Translations under genes and position numbers: made by a program
Assembly: GCF_011766325.1 (NCBI RefSeq)
Contig: NZ_BLLG01000009.1
Location: forward strand, 124,001 to 188,000
Length of the DNA stretch: 64,000 bases
Source of the DNA: Streptomyces pacificus
GTDB lineage: Bacteria; Actinomycetota; Actinomycetes; Streptomycetales; Streptomycetaceae
Direction: 5' to 3'
Shown: positions 58,518-64,000 of the stretch, one piece after another
Position numbering within the stretch: the first letter of the stretch is position 1
Layout of the letters: each line of letters opens with the position of its first letter
The notes under the pieces: generated by a model
What the model was told of the DNA's origin: nothing
The model's database searches: none
Seen by the model: the letters and a program-made list of their open reading frames with translations, nothing else

Positions 58518-60020
58518 TCAGCGGACGTCGCCCATGAGGGCGCGGATCCTCCTGCCCGCCACCATGAACGTCAGGCCCGCGGCGATGGCGACGGCCGCCC
58601 ACATCGAGTAGTACGCGGCGTCGCCGAGCGGCTCGTTGAGCTTGGTCACCCAGCCGTTGAGGGCGTTGCCCGTCGCGGTGGCCAGAAACCACAGGCCCAT
58701 GATCTGGCCGACGAACTGCCGGGGCGCCAGCTTCGTGGAGAGCGACAGGCCCACCGGCGACAGGCACATCTCGCCGACGGTCTGGACGAGGTAGACGCTC
58801 AGCAGCCAGAAGACGGTGACCTTGCCGGTCTCGCTGTTCGCTGCCGCGGCGCCCGCCAGGCCCATGATGGCGAACGAGCCGCCGATGAGCAGCATCGCCA
58901 GCGCGAACTTCATCGGGGTCCCGGGCTCGCGGTTGCGCTGGGCGAGCTTCACCCAGAGGGCGGCGAAGAGCGGGGCCAGCACGATGACCATGGCCGGGTT
59001 CACCGACTGGTACCACGACGCCGGGAACTCCCAGCCCCCGATGACGCGGTCGGTCTTGTTGTCCGCGAACAGTGTCAGCAGTGAGCCCGACTGGTCGTAG
59101 ATCAGCCAGAACAGCACGGCCGTGGCGAAGAACCAGGCGAACGCCTGGATCTTGGGCCGGTCGGTCGCGGTCAGCGCCGGGTTGCGGTAGATCGCGGCGA
59201 AGTAGACGACCGGCACGACGATGCCCAGGACCGCCAGGACGTTGACGATGTGCTCGATGTCGTATGTGCCCAGCAGCACGTCCACGGCGAGCGCGGCGAC
59301 GGCCAGACCGCCCCACAGCAGGACCCTGCGCAGCACGGTCCGCTTCTCCGCGGGTGTCGCCGGGGTGCCGGGCTCCTTGCCGATGTCGCCGAGGTGGCGG
59401 GCGCCGAGGACGTACTGGACGACCGCCAGCGTCATGCCGATGCCGGCGACTGAGAAGCCGAGGTGCCAGTTGACGTTCTCGCCGAGGTAGCCGACGACCA
59501 GCGGGGCGGCCATGGCGCCGATGTTGATCGCCATGTAGAAGAGCGTGAAGCCGGCGTCGCGGCGGGCGCTGGACTGGCCCTCGTAGAGCCCGCCGACCAT
59601 GGCCGAGATGTTCGGCTTGAGCAGACCGGTGCCGGCGGCGATGAGCACCAGACCGGCGAAGAACGCGGTATCCGAGGGGACCGCCAGGGTGTAGTGCCCC
59701 AGGGCGATGACGATGCCGCCGACCAGCACGGCCTTGCGCGCGCCCCACAGCCGGTCGGCGATCCAGCCGCCGGGCATGGCGGCCATGTAGACGACGGCGT
59801 TGTAGACGCCGTAGATCGAGGCGGCCAGCGCCTCCCTGCCCTGGAGCGGCCCGTCGAGTACTCCCGCGACCAGGTAGAGGACGAGGATGGCGCGCATTCC
59901 GTACCAGGAGAAGCGCTCCCACATCTCCGTCATGAAGAGCGTGGCCATACCGCGGGGGTGGCCGAAGAAGGTCTTCTCGCCGGGGGCGGCGGACGAGTCC
60001 TTCGTCAGGCTGGACGCCAT
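58518..60020 (-). CDS. POT/PTR family peptide:proton symporter
   Basis: A 500-residue transporter of the proton-coupled oligopeptide (POT) family, moving di- and tripeptides into the cell. The signature FTLFYMAINIGAMAAPLVVGYLGE (PTR2 motif) is present, as is the ExxERFSWYGM helix-1 motif (WERFSWYGMRAILVLYL) that contributes to proton coupling. Twelve to fourteen helices are predicted over the whole length. AAGGA precedes the ATG at 60020. It is divergent from a response regulator, so peptide uptake may be tied to that two-component system, but no direct evidence is visible. Confidence 0.93.
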   Translation of the reverse strand: MASSLTKDSSAAPGEKTFFGHPRGMATLFMTEMWERFSWYGMRAILVLYLVAGVLDGPLQGREALAASIYGVYNAVVYMAAMPGGWIADRLWGARKAVLVGGIVIALGHYTLAVPSDTAFFAGLVLIAAGTGLLKPNISAMVGGLYEGQSSARRDAGFTLFYMAINIGAMAAPLVVGYLGENVNWHLGFSVAGIGMTLAVVQYVLGARHLGDIGKEPGTPATPAEKRTVLRRVLLWGGLAVAALAVDVLLGTYDIEHIVNVLAVLGIVVPVVYFAAIYRNPALTATDRPKIQAFAWFFATAVLFWLIYDQSGSLLTLFADNKTDRVIGGWEFPASWYQSVNPAMVIVLAPLFAALWVKLAQRNREPGTPMKFALAMLLIGGSFAIMGLAGAAAANSETGKVTVFWLLSVYLVQTVGEMCLSPVGLSLSTKLAPRQFVGQIMGLWFLATATGNALNGWVTKLNEPLGDAAYYSMWAAVAIAAGLTFMVAGRRIRALMGDVR

Positions 60021-60302
60021 GTCGATCCTTGCTGCTCGGGACGCACCGCTCCGTGAGCGGTCTCCGCGCCCGGTGGGGGGCCGGTGCCGGCGGGGAAGCG
60101 GTCCCGCCCCGCGCCCGGGGGCCCGCCAGGGCAGGGGCGAGGGGCCGTCCGCACCGGGATCCGCACCCCGTCCGCGCTCGCCGCGGGAGGGGCCCGGCCC
60201 AGGTCGTTCGGGGGCGCGGTGGAGGGCTCGCACCCGCTCCGCGCAGAGAGAGGGACCCCTGGCGACAGAGCGGCCAAAGGTCCTGTTCGTACTGGAGGCG
60301 CC

Positions 60303-60331
60303 TTGACACCATAAGGCATGGCAGCGATACG
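60303..60331 (+). promoter_or_regulatory. Consensus -35 promoter upstream of the response regulator
   Basis: TTGACA (60303-60308) matches the consensus fully, and GATACG (60326-60331) lies 17 bp later; TACGTA, overlapping it, is the alternative -10. This would leave a leader of about 135 bases. The 60021-60473 gap otherwise shows no gene. Confidence 0.5.
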
Positions 60332-60473
60332 TATAGACCATTTGAGAGGGGGGTCACAGATATCCGTAAAACGCCTGTCCAGACGCGATAGCGCCGCCCG
60401 GGATCGCCGTGCCGCCCCCGGGTGGCCTGCCCGGCACCCCCGGAGCCCGGCCCAGGCGGACTACCATCGCTTC

Positions 60474-61151
60474 ATGACCCGTGTACTGCTCGCCGAGGAC
60501 GACGCATCCATCTCCGAGCCGCTGGCGCGCGCCCTGCGCCGGGAAGGGTACGAGGTCGAGGTACGCGAGGACGGCCCCAGCGCGCTCGACGCCGGCCTCC
60601 GGGGCGCTGCCGACCTGGTCGTGCTGGACCTCGGGCTGCCGGGAATGGACGGGCTCGAAGTGGCCAGGCGGCTGCGCGCAGACGGTCACGGCGTGCCGAT
60701 CCTGGTGCTGACCGCCCGCGCAGACGAGGTGGACACGGTGGTCGGTCTGGACGCCGGAGCCGACGACTATGTGACCAAGCCCTTCCGGCTCGCCGAGCTG
60801 CTGGCCCGGGTGCGCGCGTTGCTCCGGCGCGGCGCCTCGGAGTCCGCCGCGGTCCCCGCGACGCACGGTGTGCGGATCGATGTCGAGTCCCATCGCGCCT
60901 GGATGGGCGACGAGGAGCTCCAGCTCACGGCGAAGGAGTTCGATCTGCTGCGCGTGCTGGTGCGGGACGCCGGCCGGGTGGTCACCCGCGACCAGCTGAT
61001 GCGGGAGGTCTGGGACACCACGTGGTGGTCCTCCACCAAGACCCTCGACATGCACATCTCCTGGCTGCGCAAGAAGCTGGGGGACGACGCGGCGAACCCG
61101 CGCTATATCGCGACGGTCCGAGGTGTCGGCTTCCGCTTCGAGAAGAACTGA
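60474..61151 (+). CDS. OmpR/PhoB-family response regulator
   Basis: A 225-residue two-component regulator. The receiver domain has the acidic pair in LLAEDDASI, the phospho-acceptor D52 in LVVLDLGLPGMDG, T80 and K102 (VTKPF). A winged-helix DNA-binding domain follows (about 130-225) with LTAKEFDLLRVLVRDAGRVVTRDQLMREVW, the recognition helix TKTLDMHISWLRKKLG, and the wing YIATVRGVGFRFE. The ATG at 60474 has no strong ribosome site. Its kinase is probably the downstream histidine kinase, 567 bp away, an unusually wide gap for such a pair. Confidence 0.95.
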   Translation: MTRVLLAEDDASISEPLARALRREGYEVEVREDGPSALDAGLRGAADLVVLDLGLPGMDGLEVARRLRADGHGVPILVLTARADEVDTVVGLDAGADDYVTKPFRLAELLARVRALLRRGASESAAVPATHGVRIDVESHRAWMGDEELQLTAKEFDLLRVLVRDAGRVVTRDQLMREVWDTTWWSSTKTLDMHISWLRKKLGDDAANPRYIATVRGVGFRFEKN

Positions 61152-61718
61152 GCGCCGCGGGGCCGGCATCGGCATCGGCATCGGCAGCGACGGCGAGCCG
61201 AGCGGCCCGGCGCGGTTCGGGGCCGAGCGGCGCGGGCCGCCACGCCCTGGACGGCGGGTAAGCCCGGTCCTGCCGGTCATGCCCGGCCGTGCCCGTCCGT
61301 TTCCCGGCGGCGCCGGGCGCTCCGGGGGACACCCCCGGGGTGGCGCGCGGTGTACCGGTCCGGGTCCGGACCGCGGCCGGGTTCCGGGGCCCGGCGGCCC
61401 CGGCGTCGCGGCTCTCCTTGCTGCGGCTGCGGTTGCGACGTGTGGTGGCCCCGGGCGGGCGTGGCTCGGTAGAGCCGACGCCCGCCCCGCGGCGACGCGC
61501 GACCGGGACGCCGGCGACCGGGCCGCTCGGCCCCGGGGCGCTACCGCCCCGGCGGCTCGCGATCGGGCGGCTCTGACCGGCGCTCGTGAGGGCCCGGCCC
61601 CGGGCCGGCCGAGTACGAGGAACAGCAGGCGGGCGACCCGGTCCCGGGCCGCCCGCGGATGGCAAGGACCGCGGGGGACCGGCCCCCGTCGGACCGCAAG
61701 ACCCGCCCGGAGGGCACC
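61152..61718. other. 567-bp gap between response regulator and kinase
   Basis: No gene is seen. GGCATC is repeated at 61164-61181, just after the regulator stop, and the rest is very GC-rich and of mixed composition. No clear terminator or promoter stands out. Confidence 0.4.
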
Positions 61719-62987
61719 GTGCGCCGCCGACTGATCAACTCCACCCTGGCCGTAGTGCTCGTGGTGATCGCCGTATTCGGCGTGTCGCTCGTCATCGTCG
61801 AGACGCGGACCATCGGCAACAGTGCCCAGGAGCGCCTCGATTCCGAGGCGCTCCGGCTGGTCAGCGTGGTCGAGGCCAGGGTGCTGGAACGGGAGCCGCT
61901 GGACGACGGGGTGCTGGCCGAGCAGATCGGTTCCGATCGCTTCGCCCGGATCGAGATTCCCGGCAGCCCGCCGATCGAAGTGGGGCAGCAGCCCTCCGGC
62001 AGGGTGATCCGCGGCTCAGCGACCGGTGAGACGGGTGAGCTGGTCACCGTCGAGGAGTCCCGAGCCACCGTGACGCGCGAGGTCAACCGCTCTCTCATGA
62101 TCATCGCGGGGGTGGCGCTGCTCGCCGTGATCGCCGCCGTGCTGCTCGCGGTGCGGCAGGCCAACCGGCTCGCCTCGCCCCTGACCGACCTCGCCGAGAC
62201 CGCGGAGCGGCTGGGTTCCGGCGACCCCCGGCCCCGCCACAAGCGCTACGGAGTGCCCGAGCTCGACCGCGTCGCCGATGTACTGGACGCCAGTGCGGAG
62301 CGGATCGCCCGGATGCTCACCGCCGAGCGCAGGCTCGCAGCCGACGCGTCCCACCAGCTCCGTACGCCCCTGACCGCGCTCTCCATGCGGCTGGAGGAGA
62401 TCTCCGCCACCGACGACCCGGACACCGTCAAGGAGGAGGCGCACGTCGCCCTCACCCAGGTGGAGCGCCTCACCGACGTGGTGGAGCGGCTGCTCACCAA
62501 CGCCAAGGACGCGCGGACCGAGTCCGCCGTCGCCTTCGACCTCGACGAGGTCGTCAAGCAGCAGATCGAGGAGTGGCGCCCGGCGTACCGGAGTGCGGGG
62601 CGCGCCATCGTCTGCTCCGGCAGACGGGGGATGCGGGCCGTCGGGACACCGGGCGCCGTCGCCCAGGTGCTGGCCTCCCTGATCGAGAACTCGCTGATGC
62701 ACGGGGGCGGCACGGTGGCCCTGCGCACGCGGGTCACCGGCAACCAGGCCGTCGTCGAGGTCACCGACGAAGGCCCCGGAGTACCCGGCGACCTGGGAGC
62801 ACGGATCTTCGAGCGCGCGATCAGCGGGCGGAACTCGACGGGAATCGGCCTCGCGGTGGCCCGGGACCTCGCGGAGGCGGACGGTGGGCGGCTGGAGCTG
62901 CTGCAGCAGCAGCCGGCGGTGTTCGCCCTCTTCCTGAGCCGGGAGGCGTGCCCGCGCGAGCAGGACCCGGAGCGCACGGTGCGCTGA
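61719..62987 (+). CDS. Sensor histidine kinase
   Basis: A 422-residue membrane kinase. Two transmembrane helices (LAVVLVVIAVFGVSLVIV near the start, and LMIIAGVALLAVIAAVLLAV) bracket an extracytoplasmic sensor of about 100 residues. A HAMP linker is followed by the phospho-acceptor H212 in DASHQLRTPLTAL, the N-box LIENSLMHGGG, VVEVTDEGPGVPG (G1), and GRNSTGIGLAVARDLAEADGG (G2). GTG at 61719 is preferred over an ATG at 61659 because CGGAGG is 5 bp upstream. Its partner should be the OmpR-type regulator upstream. The signal is unknown. Confidence 0.93.
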   Translation: MRRRLINSTLAVVLVVIAVFGVSLVIVETRTIGNSAQERLDSEALRLVSVVEARVLEREPLDDGVLAEQIGSDRFARIEIPGSPPIEVGQQPSGRVIRGSATGETGELVTVEESRATVTREVNRSLMIIAGVALLAVIAAVLLAVRQANRLASPLTDLAETAERLGSGDPRPRHKRYGVPELDRVADVLDASAERIARMLTAERRLAADASHQLRTPLTALSMRLEEISATDDPDTVKEEAHVALTQVERLTDVVERLLTNAKDARTESAVAFDLDEVVKQQIEEWRPAYRSAGRAIVCSGRRGMRAVGTPGAVAQVLASLIENSLMHGGGTVALRTRVTGNQAVVEVTDEGPGVPGDLGARIFERAISGRNSTGIGLAVARDLAEADGGRLELLQQQPAVFALFLSREACPREQDPERTVR

Positions 62988-63018
62988 CCGTCCGGGGGAG
63001 CACGGGCGCCCGCGCCCG

Positions 63019-63082
63019 CCGTGCCCTGCCCTGCCGCGCGCGCCGTGCCCTGCCGTGCCGTGCCCTGCCGTGCCGTGCCGTG
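63019..63082. repeat. Degenerate CCGTG/CCCTG pentamer repeats
   Basis: Repeated TGCCG and TGCCC pentamers fill this stretch between the kinase stop and the GtrA gene. No gene is seen in the 299-bp gap. Confidence 0.75.
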
Positions 63083-63286
63083 ACGCTGGGGACCCCCGGG
63101 CCGACCCCCCGGCGCCGATACGCGCTGGGGTGCGCGGTGCGCCGTCGTGCGACGCACACGGCGGGCCCACGGAGAGTGAGGCGGCGCTCTGGGAGCGGAT
63201 CGGCGCCCGGAAGCGCGGCGAGTGGGCCGTTGCCGCCGGGAGCACGGCGACCGGGCGGGCACCGGCGGTGCGGCGAGCGGACCGGG

Positions 63287-63871
63287 TCAGCTGCCGACGC
63301 GGTCGGGCTCCGACGTGCGCCGCTGTTCCGTGGGCCGCTGCTCGGTGCGCCGCTGTCCCGTGGGCCGCTGCTCCGTGCGCCGCTCCTCCGCACGTCGCTG
63401 CTCCAGGAACGACTGGGCGCTCTGCACGGCCGCACGGGCGGGCAGGGCCCGGAAGACCCAGGTGCGGTACGACCAGAAGCGGAACAGGGTCGCCACGGCG
63501 ATGCCGAGGAACTTGAACACATTGCTCTGCAGCGGGCCGTCCCAGCCGAAGCCGTAGGTCGCGACGTACAGCACACCGTTCTCGATCACCAGGCCCACCG
63601 TGCTGAACAGCAGGAACAGGCTGAGTTCCCTGGTGCGGCCGGTCTTGTCCCGATCCCGGTAGGTGAAGTAGCGGAAGCCCACGTAGTTGAACAGGATCGC
63701 GATGACCGTGGCGAGGAGGCTGGCGCGCACCACCGGGATGTCGGTGGTCCCCCGCAGCAGGTTGAAGGCGGCCATGTTGACGAACAGGCCGAGGACGCCG
63801 ACCGCGCCGAACTTGGCGACCTCGCGCGCGAGCCGGTTCAGTCGCACACGCAGTGCGCCCCGTTCGCTCAT
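63287..63871 (-). CDS. GtrA family membrane protein
   Basis: A 194-residue GtrA/DPMS-type protein. Four membrane helices (AKFGAVGVLGLFVNMAAFNLL, ASLLATVIAILFNYVGFRYFTY, LSLFLLFSTVGLVIENGVLYV and FKFLGIAVATLFRFWSYRTWVF) match the GtrA fold, which flips or holds polyprenyl-linked sugars. The C-terminal 45 residues are a hydrophilic repeat (QRRTEQRPT units from a 30-bp repeat at 63315-63375). The ATG at 63871 has no strong ribosome site. It may act in cell-surface glycan synthesis with enzymes outside the window. Confidence 0.88.
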   Translation of the reverse strand: MSERGALRVRLNRLAREVAKFGAVGVLGLFVNMAAFNLLRGTTDIPVVRASLLATVIAILFNYVGFRYFTYRDRDKTGRTRELSLFLLFSTVGLVIENGVLYVATYGFGWDGPLQSNVFKFLGIAVATLFRFWSYRTWVFRALPARAAVQSAQSFLEQRRAEERRTEQRPTGQRRTEQRPTEQRRTSEPDRVGS

Positions 63872-64000
63872 GGTGTCCGCTGGTCCCGTCCGGTCGATTA
63901 CGTCAACCAGTCCACTCTAACCAGCACCTCACCCGCATGCCCGGCGGACGTCCGCCGGGAGCCCGCCCCGCGGCGCCGTTCTCGTGTGATCGTACGAAAA
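63872..64000. other. Right-edge sequence upstream of the GtrA gene
   Basis: Only 129 bases are visible. The less G+C-rich stretch near 63895-63925 (GATTACGTCAACC, CTCTAACC) probably includes the GtrA promoter on the minus strand. Nothing else can be supported. Confidence 0.3.

Noticed and set aside
61289..61576. Small gene between response regulator and kinase
   Set aside because: The 95-residue frame has no ribosome site and is low-complexity with Arg/Pro/Ala bias.
1..64000. Prophage or insertion sequence
   Set aside because: No integrase, transposase, terminal inverted repeats with target duplication, or phage structural gene was seen. bldA shows no duplicated 3' end that would mark an attachment site.

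Overview
The window is chromosomal DNA from a Streptomyces-type actinomycete. Evidence is the very high G+C content, the abundance of GTG and TTG starts, and a set of actinomycete core genes: two resuscitation-promoting-factor muralytic genes, enolase, a DivIC/FtsB-like septum protein, DUF501, Ppx/GppA, a type II NADH dehydrogenase and cyclopropane synthase. The window also carries the leucyl tRNA with anticodon UAA, which in Streptomyces is the developmental regulator bldA. From memory (not searched), the gene order resembles the S. coelicolor region from the GtrA-like gene near purK/purE to the eno-rpfA-P450 block. No phage, insertion sequence, CRISPR array or rRNA was seen.

Left part (1-16 kb): a truncated methyltransferase, a DUF4230 protein divergent from a SurA-like lipoprotein, mazG, a Uma2-family nuclease-fold protein, a cytochrome P450, two tandem rpf genes, eno, a divIC/DUF501/ppx run, ndh and a cyclopropane synthase. 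The second rpf gene has a clear cyclic-di-AMP (ydaO-type) riboswitch in its leader, and ndh has a Rex-type operator and a leader with a terminator-like hairpin. Redox state and second-messenger level therefore probably control respiration and cell-wall remodelling here.

Middle part (16-32 kb): a decayed ABC permease fragment, bldA, a YccA/Bax-inhibitor membrane protein, small hypotheticals, a thiolase with a palindromic upstream operator, an SGNH hydrolase, cystathionine beta-synthase, a cysteine-rich HTH regulator overlapping a DUF3291 gene, an RpiR-type regulator, a four-gene roadblock/LC7 operon with a DUF4388-winged-helix protein, and an orphan fold-III PLP decarboxylase.

Histidine catabolism (32.5-41 kb): hutU, an M20 amidohydrolase and hutF overlap in one operon; hutI lies 2.7 kb downstream. 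With hutF present and no hutG seen, the route probably goes through N-formylglutamate, and the M20 enzyme is a candidate for the last hydrolysis.

Glycan block (41.9-53.5 kb): a FemAB/GNAT-like enzyme, family-2 glycosyltransferase, polysaccharide deacetylase, a large GT-C-like membrane protein, a small membrane protein and a GH26-like hydrolase run rightward. They converge on a flippase and a DegT-type aminotransferase running leftward. This looks like an accessory surface-glycan locus and is the least explained multi-gene unit in the window.

Right end (53.6-64 kb): a SigB-family sigma factor divergent from a STAS antagonist and an RsbW-like kinase, a sortase-motif secreted protein with a membrane partner, a POT peptide transporter, a two-component pair separated by a long gap, and a GtrA protein. 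All calls come from reading the sequence; no database search was run.
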